A stretch of DNA of 44,622 bases from an uncultured Pseudomonadota bacterium (GTDB lineage: Bacteria > Myxococcota_A > UBA796 > JAFGLY01), in the NCBI GenBank assembly GCA_937912125.1, contig CALDOK010000269.1, positions 1 through 44,622 on the forward strand. The letters are read 5' to 3'. Shown piece by piece: positions 25,608 to 34,561 of this stretch. The notes below the pieces were generated by a model, which searched no databases, had not been told where the DNA came from, and was given only the letters and a program-made list of their open reading frames with translations. Made by a program: the position numbers and the translations under genes. Within the stretch, counting starts at the first letter, position 1, and each line of letters opens with the position of its first letter.

Positions 25608-27299
25608 ATGCGCCTGGCACCTCTGCTCCTTGCGGCCTGCACCACCAACCCCAGCGGTGACGGCGCCCCCGACCCCAACCTGCTCACCTCCCTCGAGGTC
25701 GAGCCGGCCCTGGTCACCCTGGTCACCGGGCCCGACGGCTTCGACACCGAGCAGTTCACCGCTTGGGCCACCCTCGAGGACGGCAGCCGGGTCGAGCTGG
25801 CCGTGGCGGCGTGGTCGGTCTCCAACAGCTCTGCAGGTGATGTGGACGCCGACGGCCTGTTCACCCCCGCCGACGACAACGGCGGCGTAACCTGGGTCAC
25901 CGCCGAGTACGCCAACTCCTGGGCCTCTGCCACGGTCACCGTGATCTACCACGAGGAGCTCACCGAAGGCGGCGCCGATGCGTCCCTGTTCACCGGCCAG
26001 ACCAGCGACCTGGAGGGCTCCCCCTGGCTCTACCCCGAGGATGGCGTCAGGCTGCCCCGAGGCACCCCCAGCATCCACTTCCAGTGGCAGGATCTGGCCG
26101 CCGACGCCTACCGGCTGCACTTCTCATCAGCGGTCTCCGACATCGTCGTCTACACCGACACCTTCGAGTGGGAGTCCCAGGCTGCCCTGTGGCAGGTCAT
26201 CGCCAGCACCAACGCCGCAGGGGCGGTGGACGTCACCCTGAGCGCCAGCATCGACGGCCAGGTGCAGCAGGCCGAGCCCATCCAGCTGCTGGTCAACCGC
26301 ATGGATACCCGCGGCACCATCTACTACTGGACCAGCACCAAGACGGGCGTCAGCCGGATCAACGAAGACCACGAGGTCGAGAGCTGGTGGACCCGGGACG
26401 ACATGGGCGGCGACTGTGTCGGCTGCCATGCCGTCTCCACCGGGGCCGAGCCCCTGCTGGCCTACACGGTGTTCCCCACCGACTGGGAGATCGACCCCAC
26501 CAACCCCTACCCGGGCCGCACCGAGATCCGCCTGCTGGCCGATCCCGACAGCGCCCCCATCATGACCATGGAGGCGGACGAGATCGGCGACTTCAAGTCG
26601 TTCTCCCCCGACGGCGAGCTGATGCTGAGCGCCTACAACTGCCAGCTGCTGCTCTACGACGCCCGCGCCGGTGAGCTGATCGCCGACGTCACCCCCTGGG
26701 ACGAGGGCCAGAGCGCGGCCCTATGTGTGGCCCAGGGCGAGTGGTCTCCAGACGGCAGCCAGGTGGCCCTGACCATCAGCGACGAGCTCGAGTTCTCCTG
26801 GCGCATCTCCGACGGCGCCATCTACCTGATGGACTACCAGGGCCAGCACAGCTTCGCCGCGCCGCGGCTGCTGGTAGACCCGGCCTCCCTGTTCCCCGAC
26901 CTCGACCACATCGCCTACTACCCGGCCTGGTCCCCCGACGGCGCCTGGCTGGCCTTCAACACCTCCACCGGCGACTCCTACGACGACGAGGACGCCGAGC
27001 TGTGGGTGGTCGACCCCGCCACCGGCCGCACGACGGCCCTGGACGCCGCCAACCAAGGCGCGGGGCTCACCAACTCCTGGCCCCGCTGGAGCCCCCTGCC
27101 CGACGACGACATGCTCTGGCTCACCTTCTCCTCCAAGCGAGACTACGGCATGGTCGTCACCACCAGCCAACCGCAGGTCTGGGTCTCGGCCTTCGACCCC
27201 TCCCTCGCTGCCGAGGGTCTCGACCCCTCCAGCCCGGCCTTCTGGCTCGTGGGCCAGGATCCACGGGAGAACAACCACGTGCCTGTGTGGGTGGAGTGA
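25608..27299 (+). CDS. Lipoprotein with Ig-like domain, one c-type heme site and a TolB-like beta-propeller
   Basis: The 563-residue protein starts at the ATG after GGAGC and has a very short lipoprotein signal (MRLAPLLLAAC). Residues about 25-110 look like a bacterial Ig-like (BIG2-type) domain, followed by a second beta-sandwich (about 125-245). C270-V-G-C273-H274 is a single CXXCH heme c attachment motif. Residues about 290-540 contain TolB/PD40 propeller repeats (FKSFSPDGELMLSA, GEWSPDGSQVALT, PAWSPDGAWLAFN, RWSPLPDDDMLWLTF). It is probably a periplasmic or surface electron-transfer or sensing protein. The following small lipoprotein gene is coupled through TGATG at 27297-27301. Confidence 0.82.
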   Translation: MRLAPLLLAACTTNPSGDGAPDPNLLTSLEVEPALVTLVTGPDGFDTEQFTAWATLEDGSRVELAVAAWSVSNSSAGDVDADGLFTPADDNGGVTWVTAEYANSWASATVTVIYHEELTEGGADASLFTGQTSDLEGSPWLYPEDGVRLPRGTPSIHFQWQDLAADAYRLHFSSAVSDIVVYTDTFEWESQAALWQVIASTNAAGAVDVTLSASIDGQVQQAEPIQLLVNRMDTRGTIYYWTSTKTGVSRINEDHEVESWWTRDDMGGDCVGCHAVSTGAEPLLAYTVFPTDWEIDPTNPYPGRTEIRLLADPDSAPIMTMEADEIGDFKSFSPDGELMLSAYNCQLLLYDARAGELIADVTPWDEGQSAALCVAQGEWSPDGSQVALTISDELEFSWRISDGAIYLMDYQGQHSFAAPRLLVDPASLFPDLDHIAYYPAWSPDGAWLAFNTSTGDSYDDEDAELWVVDPATGRTTALDAANQGAGLTNSWPRWSPLPDDDMLWLTFSSKRDYGMVVTTSQPQVWVSAFDPSLAAEGLDPSSPAFWLVGQDPRENNHVPVWVE

Positions 27300-27793
27300 T
27301 GCGCTTCTCTCTTCTTCCCCTGCTGTTCCTGGCCGCCTGTGGGTCCGACGACCCCTACACCCAGGGCGGCAGCCTGAACGCCATCGACTACGTCCCCGCG
27401 ACCCAGTCCTGGCTGCAGTTCGGCCCAGCCGAGGCCCCAGCCGACGGCCCCTTCCTGATGATCGAGGTGAGCGACGCCAGCTGGGAGCTGCGCCAGGGGC
27501 CCGAGTGGACCGACGCCACCAGCGAAGAGCAGCTCCCCGTCACCAGTGACGACGGGCTCAGCGTGGCGGGCGCCCTGCTGCTTCCCGCCGAGATCACCGA
27601 AGGCGCCGAGCAGGACGGCGTCACCGTGCTGACCCTGGGCGACGAGCAGGTCTACTACGGCACCTTCACCATGGCCGTCCGGACCTCGGTCGCCAGCGGT
27701 CGCTTCGCCGGTGAGTGGGCCTTCGCGCCCACCGTGGGCCCCATCGCCCTGACCGTGGACGGTCAGGTATGGGAGCTCGTGTACTACGAGTGA
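27299..27793 (+). CDS. Small lipoprotein of unknown function
   Basis: The 164-residue protein has a clear lipoprotein signal (MRFSLLPLLFLAAC) and a beta-rich mature part (LMIEVSDASWELRQ, YYGTFTMAVRTSVASGRFAGEWAF, ALTVDGQVWELVYYE). No family was recognised. Its ATG overlaps the TGA of the heme-binding propeller gene, which points to a joint role, for instance as a subunit or assembly partner. It ends 4 bp from the stop of the convergent caspase-like gene. Confidence 0.7.
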   Translation: MRFSLLPLLFLAACGSDDPYTQGGSLNAIDYVPATQSWLQFGPAEAPADGPFLMIEVSDASWELRQGPEWTDATSEEQLPVTSDDGLSVAGALLLPAEITEGAEQDGVTVLTLGDEQVYYGTFTMAVRTSVASGRFAGEWAFAPTVGPIALTVDGQVWELVYYE

Positions 27794-27797
27794 ACGC

Positions 27798-29447
27798 TCA
27801 CAGGGTCCCGGCCCCTGGGTCCGCGGCCTGCTGAGCGCACTGCAGGAAGGCCTTGGGGTCGTAGCCCCAGCGCGAGCTCAGGGTGTAGCCGCTGGACATG
27901 GTCAGCAGCCCGCCGTAGATGCCGACGTAGCCGAGCTTGCGAGCGGTGTCGCTGGAGCTGACCAGGGTCTCACCCGTGCTGTCGTCCACGGCGAAGGGGA
28001 TGAACCCGGCGAGCATCACCGCGCTGCCCCCGGCCACCATGCTCCACGAGATGGCGCGGCGCTTTCGGGCGGTCTCGAGCTTGGCGCAGGCTGGGGAGAC
28101 GGCGCTGACGATGGGGCCCAGGTCGCGGGCCTTGAGCACGGCGCCGCTGCCGTCCTGGAAGCGCCCGCTGTCGAGCAGCTGGATGGGTGGCACCAGGCCG
28201 TAGCCTGTCAGGGCCAGCTGCCGGGCCAGCTCGTTGAGCCTCTCCCGCGCCCGTTCCACCTCGGGGACCTCGATGTGCTCCCGCACGCCGTCGATCTCCT
28301 CGCTGTAGTCTTCCCAGCGCCCGATGAACACGCGCAGGGCCTTGGCGCCGGACTCGGTGCCGGCCTGGGAGATGCCCTGGACCCGTAGCCACTCGTCGTG
28401 GGCGTCAGCGCGCACGGTGTTGGCGCGGGCCTGGACCGCCTGCCCGTGCAGGGCCTGCAGGCGAGCCCGATCGGCCGCCAGGCGCTGCTCGGCCTGGGCC
28501 TGCTGCTCGAGGGCGTCGAGGTAGGAGGCGCTGGCAGGCCCAGGGGCGATGGGGCGCAGCGCCGTGGTGGCGTCCAGCTCGGGAGGAAGCTCGAGCTTGG
28601 AGGAGGCGCTGAGGACCCAGCCCTCGGGGCGCTCGGCCACCAGCGCTGGATGCTGGGACCCGATCTGTGCCGCCGCGAGGGAGTCGGAGACATAGAGCGA
28701 GGCCTCCTCGAGGGTGACCTGGCCGTCCCGCTCGCCGTCGAGCTGACCGTCGGCCCAGCCCCGCAGGGCGCCCACCACGAAGTAGGTGAAGGCCCCGTGG
28801 CCTGCGGCGTCCAGGGGCTGCGCCAGCTCGTTGGGGCCTGCGGCGGTCCAGGCCACCACGTCGGGCTCGGCCCGGCTGGCGTAGGAGGGCACCACGAAGC
28901 GCCCCCCCTCCACCAGGGCGGCGCCGCTGCGATCCCGCCCGGTGTAGCAGGTGTCCAAGACCATCATCACCTGGGAGCCGTGGGCCCCCGCCACCTGCTG
29001 CAGCTCGGCGGTGGTGAGCCCGCGGCTGTCGAAGGCGGACACCTCGGCCCGCACGTCCTGCCCCAGGATCATGCGCTCGCCGTCGCGGCTCGAGGCCGCT
29101 CCGTGGCCCGCGAAGTAGAACCACACCCGGCCCTCGCCCCCCGCCTGCTCGGCCGCCTGGGCCAGGGCGTCGCGGATCATCTCGTGGCTGGCGCCCTGAT
29201 CGAGCAGGCGCACCCGGGACGCCGACAGACCGAGGGTGTAGATCAACAGCCGGTAGAACGCCTGCGCGTCGCGGGTGGCCCAGGGCACATCGGCGATGTG
29301 GGTGTAGTCCTGGATGCCCACCACCACGGCGGTGTCGCGGGGGGCGCGGGCGCCCGCCCGCAGGGGCTCGTCGATGTCGGGCAGCGGAGCGCCGTAGGCC
29401 GGGGCGGCCAGGGCGAAGATCAGCGCCGCGATGCAGGCTCTCACCAT
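27798..29447 (-). CDS. Secreted caspase-like (peptidase C14) protein with C-terminal membrane helices
   Basis: The 549-residue protein starts at the ATG at 29447 with GGAG six bases upstream; a TTG 12 nt earlier opens the same frame. It has a signal peptide (VRACIAALIFALAAPAYG). Residues about 40-260 are a caspase/metacaspase fold: VVVGIQDYTHI, the catalytic histidine in VWFYFAGHGAA and the catalytic cysteine in VMMVLDTCYTG, with FTYFVVGALRGWADG behind. A long helical, probably coiled-coil segment (about 300-410, rich in Ala/Gln/Arg/Glu) follows, then two hydrophobic helices near the C-terminus (SWSMVAGGSAVMLAGFIPFAV and VGIYGGLLTMSSGYTL). It therefore seems to act in the periplasm, tied to a membrane. 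Two partner genes precede it on the same strand. Confidence 0.88.
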   Translation of the reverse strand: MVRACIAALIFALAAPAYGAPLPDIDEPLRAGARAPRDTAVVVGIQDYTHIADVPWATRDAQAFYRLLIYTLGLSASRVRLLDQGASHEMIRDALAQAAEQAGGEGRVWFYFAGHGAASSRDGERMILGQDVRAEVSAFDSRGLTTAELQQVAGAHGSQVMMVLDTCYTGRDRSGAALVEGGRFVVPSYASRAEPDVVAWTAAGPNELAQPLDAAGHGAFTYFVVGALRGWADGQLDGERDGQVTLEEASLYVSDSLAAAQIGSQHPALVAERPEGWVLSASSKLELPPELDATTALRPIAPGPASASYLDALEQQAQAEQRLAADRARLQALHGQAVQARANTVRADAHDEWLRVQGISQAGTESGAKALRVFIGRWEDYSEEIDGVREHIEVPEVERARERLNELARQLALTGYGLVPPIQLLDSGRFQDGSGAVLKARDLGPIVSAVSPACAKLETARKRRAISWSMVAGGSAVMLAGFIPFAVDDSTGETLVSSSDTARKLGYVGIYGGLLTMSSGYTLSSRWGYDPKAFLQCAQQAADPGAGTL

Positions 29448-29471
29448 GACGTTCTCCAACGGATCACGGGT

Positions 29472-30686
29472 TCACTCCCCACAGGTGGAGGCGCCATCGA
29501 GGGCCTCGAGGTCCACGGGACGGGCGGCGGCCTCGCAGCCCCCGAGCCCAGCGGGGAGCACGCGCCAGGACGCCGTCCCCACCGCGGCGCCCGACGGGTA
29601 GAGCACCGGGCCGAACACGCCAGGCAGGGCGCAGAAGCCCGTCCAGCCCTCGGTCATGCCGAAGTAGGCCCCTGCGGGAACGGCCACAGCCACCAGGCGC
29701 TCGTCGCCCATGTCGGGGGTCTCCACCGCGTGGAACTCGCCCAGGTCCAGCAGGTTGTCCACCAGGCCTGGATCGCCGGGAGGAGGCCACACCAGATAGC
29801 CCTCGCCATCACGAGCCACGCTGTAGACCTGGACCCTCGCCTGGCGGCTGACCATCAGCACCGGGCGCAGGGTCTCGCCTGGGCAGACCACGCCGTCGTG
29901 GGTGTCCACCACCAGGGCCACCTGCAGCCCGCCGTCGCCCAGCTTCTCGCCCGCGTTCAAGCCCAGATCGCCGTCGCTGCGACAGGCCGCCTGGGATGCC
30001 GTGTCGTCGCCGAACAGATCGCCCGGGAAGGTGAAGCCTCCAAGCAGCAGCCCGGCGCCGGTTGGCGGCTGCAGGGAGAGGTTCAGGCGCACGCCCCCGG
30101 CCGCGGGGCTGAGGGTGCTGACCAGGGCCGAAGCCCCGCGGTCGCCCTGGCCTTCGGGCACCACACGGGCCCCCGCCAGCTTGCTGCGCAGCTCGCCCGC
30201 CACGGCGGCACCCACGGCGCCCGCCACGCAGCCGCTCTCCCAGGTGGGGGGCTCGACCGCCAGCAGGGCGGTGCCGGCCTGGGCGCGCAGGGAGGCCACC
30301 AGCCCGGCCAGGCTGGCCTCGAAGGTGGCGTAGTCCCGGCCCAGCTGATCCAGGAAGGACTGCTCCACCACCACCGCGGCGCAGGCGGTGCCCTCCCGCC
30401 CCCGGCGATCGTCCTGCTCCCAGCTGCCCTCGCCCCAGGAGCCGATGTGCCGCTGGACCGCGGCGCAGCGCAGCTCGCCGTAGCCAGCGCAGAGGCGCTC
30501 GATCATGGCCTGGCGCGCCCGATCCCGAGCGAGGTTCAGGGCCTCGTCGCGCAGGCCGCTGGCGTAGGCCCGCTCGAGCCGGTAGCCCGCCGGGGGTACC
30601 TCGGGGCAAGGCTCCACCGCCACCACGTCAGCGGCCACGGCGGGGGCCAGGGCCAGCGAGACAAGCGCGGCGAGCAGGGCGGCCAT
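29472..30686 (-). CDS. Secreted protein with DUF4384-like domain, partner of the caspase-like protein
   Basis: The 404-residue protein has a signal peptide (ALLAALVSLALAPAVAAD). The first half contains a helical stretch RLERAYASGLRDEALNLARDRARQAMIERLC, as in LPP20/secretin-linked proteins that are rich in short-residue helices, and many cysteines. The second half has RQARVQVYSVARDGEGYLVWPPPG and DERLVAVAVPAG, which match the DUF4384 pattern (a beta domain often found with bacterial caspases and Ser/Thr kinases). This assignment is by eye only. The ATG shares a base with the stop of the upstream gene (TGATG at 30688-30684), and the caspase-like gene follows after 24 bp. Confidence 0.68.
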   Translation of the reverse strand: MAALLAALVSLALAPAVAADVVAVEPCPEVPPAGYRLERAYASGLRDEALNLARDRARQAMIERLCAGYGELRCAAVQRHIGSWGEGSWEQDDRRGREGTACAAVVVEQSFLDQLGRDYATFEASLAGLVASLRAQAGTALLAVEPPTWESGCVAGAVGAAVAGELRSKLAGARVVPEGQGDRGASALVSTLSPAAGGVRLNLSLQPPTGAGLLLGGFTFPGDLFGDDTASQAACRSDGDLGLNAGEKLGDGGLQVALVVDTHDGVVCPGETLRPVLMVSRQARVQVYSVARDGEGYLVWPPPGDPGLVDNLLDLGEFHAVETPDMGDERLVAVAVPAGAYFGMTEGWTGFCALPGVFGPVLYPSGAAVGTASWRVLPAGLGGCEAAARPVDLEALDGASTCGE

Positions 30687-31792
30687 CAGGGCGCCCGCAC
30701 CGCGTCGAGCACCGCGCGCTGGGCGGCCTCGGCCTGGTCGCCGGGCAGGAAGGCCAGCACGTACGCGACGTGGACGTAGCCAGCCGGGGTGGGCAGGGCC
30801 TTGATGCACCAGCTCTGGTCCTTCACCAGACTGGCCACGCCGCTGCTGGCGGCCTCGACCGCGCCCTGCTGCTGCAGCTGGGAGCTCAAGGTGCCCAGCT
30901 GACCCTCGGTGCTGCTGGTGCTGCTGCTGCTGCTGGCCACGCTCTGCTCCACCCAGCCCACCACCTGCACCCGCGCGTCGATGAGGGCCGCCTCCCGCGC
31001 GGCCCGCTCGGATGGCAGGGGGTCGGAGAGGCCGACGAAGTACTGGCCCAGCGCGGAGCGAGGAGGCTGATCCACCCACTCTCCGCAGCCCCCCGCCGCG
31101 GGGGCCGCCCCGGTGTAGAGGTTGGGGGCGGTCTTGAGGGCGAAGTAGACCGGCTCGGGGAACTCGATGGAGCGCTGCCAGGCCATGCCGTGGCCCAGCT
31201 CGACGCCGCCGGTGACCGCCTCGGCCACGGTGCTGAGCTCCAGGGAGCCCTCGGCTCCCAAGGAGTAGTACACCGCCCCGGTGCCCTCGTAGAACTCGGC
31301 CACGTAGCGGGAGGTGCACTGGTCCGGGGCGGCCTGGCAGCAGGCCTCGAACGCAGCGGGTTCCTCGATGTCCGCCACCAGCTTGCGGGAGAGCTGGTAC
31401 TGGATTCGCACCACGCGACCGCCGCTGCCCCCCAAGGCCACGCCCAGCACCTCGGGCATGCCCACCTTCAAGGCCGCATGAGTGGAGGCCTGGAACAGCT
31501 CGTCGTACTGCACGCCGCCGCCGCCGAGCTCGCGGGAGCCGATGTGCTCCGAGCAGCGGGTACGCACCGAGGCGGACTCATCCACCACGCCGCCCTCGGG
31601 CAGGAAGCGCCCGATGTAGCCGCTGGGATCCGTGTCGAAGGCCGAGCGCAGGAAGATGTCGCTGGACGCCACCACCGTGGGCCCCACGCCCTGCTCGGTG
31701 GGGGCGCGATCCTGGCGCTTCTTGTCCTTGCGGCCGGCCAGGGCCGGGCCGGCGAGCAGCACCGTGCAGAGGGCGAAGAAGAGCGCGCGCAT
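30686..31792 (-). CDS. Secreted protein with LPP20-like C-terminal domain
   Basis: The 368-residue protein starts at the ATG at 31792 with a signal peptide (ALFFALCTVLLAGPALAG) and a basic segment (RKDKKRQDR). The C-terminal part has AAREAALIDARVQVVGWVEQSV, a Ser-rich run (VASSSSSTSS) and WCIKALPTPAGYVHVAYVLAFLP, the helix-then-strand pattern of LPP20-type domains. Five or more cysteines suggest disulfides. It is the first gene of the three-gene caspase operon. A longer frame upstream (to 32023) is antisense to the kinase gene and is not used. No enzyme motif was recognised. Confidence 0.65.
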   Translation of the reverse strand: MRALFFALCTVLLAGPALAGRKDKKRQDRAPTEQGVGPTVVASSDIFLRSAFDTDPSGYIGRFLPEGGVVDESASVRTRCSEHIGSRELGGGGVQYDELFQASTHAALKVGMPEVLGVALGGSGGRVVRIQYQLSRKLVADIEEPAAFEACCQAAPDQCTSRYVAEFYEGTGAVYYSLGAEGSLELSTVAEAVTGGVELGHGMAWQRSIEFPEPVYFALKTAPNLYTGAAPAAGGCGEWVDQPPRSALGQYFVGLSDPLPSERAAREAALIDARVQVVGWVEQSVASSSSSTSSTEGQLGTLSSQLQQQGAVEAASSGVASLVKDQSWCIKALPTPAGYVHVAYVLAFLPGDQAEAAQRAVLDAVRAP

Positions 31793-31893
31793 GAAGCCTC
31801 CTGGCGAAGGCGAGGAAGGTACCGGGTGGAACTGGAACCCGCCAGGTTCGAGGGGGCACGTGACCCCAGCGTGCCCCAGGTTAGCTTCACCCC

Positions 31894-32421
31894 ATGCCTG
31901 CAGCCCGCATCCTCGTCCTCGACGGCCACGACGGCTCGGGCAAGAGCACCATCGCCGGGCAGCTGGCGCGACGCCTGGGGTGGGCCGTGGCGCGCCCCTT
32001 CGAGGGGGCCGTGTCCGACGCATTCTACCGCTGCCTGGCCAGCGGCGAACACGCCACCCTGGACCGCATCGCGCGATCCGCGGTGGACCGCCTGGGGGCT
32101 CAACATGCGGGCGGGGTGGTCTTCGACCGCCACTGGCTCACCATGCTCAGCGTGCTGCCCCCGAGCCTGTGGCCTGGCTGGCTGCCGCCACCACCCACCC
32201 TGGTCTGCTGGGCCGATCCGGCCACCACCCACGCCCGGGTCACCGCCCGGGGCGAGACCCGCCGCAACAGCCCCCAGGCCCACGCCCTCGCCTGCGCCCG
32301 TTTCCTCGAGCTCGCCCAGCGCCACGGGGCGTCGCTGCTCGACACCAGCGCGCTGGCGCCCGATCAGGCCCTGCACGCGCTGATGGCCCGCCACCCCACG
32401 CTGCTGGGCCCATGGATCTGA
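31894..32421 (+). CDS. P-loop nucleotide kinase, thymidylate-kinase-like
   Basis: The 175-residue protein carries a Walker A motif (GHDGSGKST, residues 11-19), a DR motif after a hydrophobic strand (GVVFDRHWLTMLS), and an Arg-rich lid-like segment (VTARGETRRNS). This is the layout of thymidylate and deoxynucleoside kinases, but it is shorter than typical Tmk (about 205-215 residues), so the true substrate is open. It starts the radical SAM cassette, 101 bp from the divergent caspase operon, and overlaps the aminotransferase start by 10 bp. It may phosphorylate a pathway intermediate rather than dTMP. Confidence 0.8.
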   Translation: MPAARILVLDGHDGSGKSTIAGQLARRLGWAVARPFEGAVSDAFYRCLASGEHATLDRIARSAVDRLGAQHAGGVVFDRHWLTMLSVLPPSLWPGWLPPPPTLVCWADPATTHARVTARGETRRNSPQAHALACARFLELAQRHGASLLDTSALAPDQALHALMARHPTLLGPWI

Positions 32422-33470
32422 TCGACCTGGCCCGCGGCCACCCCCAAGGCCCCCCTCCCCAGGGAGCCGTGGATGCCGCCCGCGCGATCTTGCCAGCGGG
32501 CGCGTCCAGCTACACCGATCCGCTGGGTCTCCCCGCGCTGAGACAGGCCGCCGCCGCCACCCTGCAGGAGCAGCTTGGCCGGACCTTCGACCCGCGCAGC
32601 GAGATCGCCGTCACCACAGGCGCGTCGGGCGGCCTGATGGCCTGCATCCAGGCCTTCAGCTCCACCGGCGATCCCGTCGGGGTCCCCGACCCCGGCTGGC
32701 CGGGGTTCCGCGCGGCCGTCGTCGCGAGCGGGCGCCATCCCGTGGCCTGGCCGCCCACACCCGACCCGAGCGCGCCTGCATCGCCGAGCCCAAGGTTGAT
32801 GCTCCTGGCCAGCCCGGACAACCCCACCGGCCGCCAGATCGACCCAGCCGACCTGCAGCGGCTGCAAGCCCTGGCCGCAGCCCAGCCCAAATTGGTGATC
32901 GTCGTGGACGAGACCTATCGGGATCTGGTCTACGACGGTGCGCCCGTGCGCTCGCCGGCCAGCTCCTCCGCCCTCGCCCGCCACACCGTGGCGCTGCGCA
33001 GCTTCTCGAAGTCCCACGCCATGGCCGGCTGGCGCGTCGGCTACCTGGCGGCCCCCGCCCACCTGGCGGCCCGCGTCATGCCCATCCTGCGCGCGAGCCA
33101 CGCCTGCGCATCCACCATGGCGCAGCAGGCTGCCAGCTGGATCCTCCGCTCCGGCCAGGACGCCACCCGGTCGGCTCGCACCCGTCGTCAAGCCAGCAGG
33201 GATCGCCTGCTGAAGGGCCTGGGTGCGGTGCCCGGGCTGGCGGTGCCGCCCTGCGAAGGGGGGCTCTACCTGTTCCCATGGGTCGGGGGATCCAGCGAGG
33301 CCTGCGCGCAGGCCCTCGAGCGAGGGGCGGGCGTGCTGGTCCTGCCAGGGACGCGCTTCGGCCTGCAGTGCGAAGGCCACATCCGAATCTGCTTCGACCG
33401 GGAGGATGCCGTGCTGGACCGAGCCATCGAGCGCATGGGCCCTGTGTTGCGCCGCTGGACGTCGGCATGA
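32412..33470 (+). CDS. PLP-dependent aminotransferase, class I/II (fold type I)
   Basis: The 352-residue protein starts at the ATG 32412, inside the kinase gene. K200 (LRSFSKSHAMAGWRVGYL) is the PLP lysine; SYTDPLGLPALRQA, SPDNPTG, VIVVDETYRDLVYD and HIRICF give the remaining cofactor and carboxylate-binding motifs. It resembles histidinol-phosphate/aspartate-type aminotransferases and CobD-like decarboxylases, which share these motifs. Its TGA overlaps the ATG of the first radical SAM gene (ATGA, 33467-33470). It likely provides or modifies an amino-acid-derived substrate for the three radical SAM enzymes; this is inferred from coupling only. Confidence 0.88.
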   Translation: MDLIDLARGHPQGPPPQGAVDAARAILPAGASSYTDPLGLPALRQAAAATLQEQLGRTFDPRSEIAVTTGASGGLMACIQAFSSTGDPVGVPDPGWPGFRAAVVASGRHPVAWPPTPDPSAPASPSPRLMLLASPDNPTGRQIDPADLQRLQALAAAQPKLVIVVDETYRDLVYDGAPVRSPASSSALARHTVALRSFSKSHAMAGWRVGYLAAPAHLAARVMPILRASHACASTMAQQAASWILRSGQDATRSARTRRQASRDRLLKGLGAVPGLAVPPCEGGLYLFPWVGGSSEACAQALERGAGVLVLPGTRFGLQCEGHIRICFDREDAVLDRAIERMGPVLRRWTSA

Positions 33471-34561
33471 GCCGCTTGCGCGAGCTGGTGGTGCTGCTCA
33501 ACGAGCGCTGCAACCTGCGCTGCGACTACTGCCACTTCTGCGCGCCCCAGCCCCCCGGTCACGAGCTGAGCCTGGAGAGCACGTCCCGGGCCGTGGGCCT
33601 GTTCTTCGAGGCTGCGAGCCACGAGCCCGACCTGCCTCGCACCCTCTGCTTCAACGCCGACGGTGAAGCGCTGCTGTCCCGAGGCACACTCACCGCCGCC
33701 CTTGTCCAGGCGGCCAGGCAGCGAGACCGACACGGGCTGAGCGGCGTGACCATCGCCCTGGTCACCAACGCCACGCTGGTGGACGCCGCCTTCGCCCGCC
33801 GGCTGGCCCGGCTGGGCGTGGCGGTCACCGTCAGCATGGATGGCGCCAGCGCCTGCCACGACACCCACCGCCGCGATGTTCGGGGAGCCGGCAGCCACCA
33901 GGCCGTGATCCAAGGGCTGGCCCAGCTCCATCGCGCGGGCGTGCCCACCAGCCTGCGCGCGGTCCACAGCCCCCAGACCGTGGGCCAACTGGCACAGAGC
34001 TGGAGCGAGCTGCGGGGCCACGGCCCACCCCGACCGGTGAAGCTGCGCCCCGTGCGCCTGCCCACCCCTCCCTGGTTCGAGCCCGCCTGGGCGGCACAGT
34101 ACACCCGGGCCTATCGCCACGCCGTGCGCCGCATGGTGCGCGCGGGCACCCCGTGGCAGGCCCTTCCGGATCGCGCCCGGCACATGGCGGCCTGGCTGGT
34201 GGAAGGCCGCCGCCGTGAGCGGCCCTGCAGCGCTGGCCATGCCATGCTCTGGCTCACCCCGGCCGGCAGCCTCGTCCCCTGCGGCCTGCTGTCCAGGGGG
34301 CCCTACAGCCTGGGCCACATCCAGGATGTTCCTGGCCTGGCCGAGCTCGAGGCGCTGCTGGACCACCCCCTCTCCGCCGCCCTGCGGGACAACGCCCCCG
34401 CCCTGCGGGAGCCCTGCCGCAGCTGCCGCTGGTTGCCCGGCTGTGGCGGCGGCTGCCCGGTCGAGGCCCTGGACGAGAAGCTCGAGCCGGTGCCCCCTCC
34501 CCTGTGTATGCTCTACCGCAGCCTGGGCGAGCTGCTCGAGGCCGAGCTCCGAAGGTCATGA
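33467..34561 (+). CDS. Radical SAM/SPASM enzyme (first of three)
   Basis: The 364-residue protein has the radical SAM CX3CX2C motif (C15, C19, C22 in ERCNLRCDYC), followed by an additional Cys (C25). FNADGEALLS takes the place of the usual GGEP-type SAM-binding loop, and LVTNATLVD and VSMDGAS follow. The C-terminus holds a full SPASM set: CX12GX4C, CX2CX5CX3C (CRSCRWLPGCGGGC) and a last Cys (PPLCMLYR), enough for auxiliary Fe-S clusters. SPASM enzymes modify peptides or proteins and some small molecules. No precursor peptide gene is seen next to it. It overlaps its neighbours on both sides by 4 bp. Confidence 0.9.
   Translation: MSRLRELVVLLNERCNLRCDYCHFCAPQPPGHELSLESTSRAVGLFFEAASHEPDLPRTLCFNADGEALLSRGTLTAALVQAARQRDRHGLSGVTIALVTNATLVDAAFARRLARLGVAVTVSMDGASACHDTHRRDVRGAGSHQAVIQGLAQLHRAGVPTSLRAVHSPQTVGQLAQSWSELRGHGPPRPVKLRPVRLPTPPWFEPAWAAQYTRAYRHAVRRMVRAGTPWQALPDRARHMAAWLVEGRRRERPCSAGHAMLWLTPAGSLVPCGLLSRGPYSLGHIQDVPGLAELEALLDHPLSAALRDNAPALREPCRSCRWLPGCGGGCPVEALDEKLEPVPPPLCMLYRSLGELLEAELRRS

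Noticed and set aside
31791..31893. Possible precursor peptide beginning at the ATG 31791 before the kinase gene
   Set aside because: The frame does not stop before the aminotransferase gene, lies over the start of the divergent gene, and has no ribosome-binding site.
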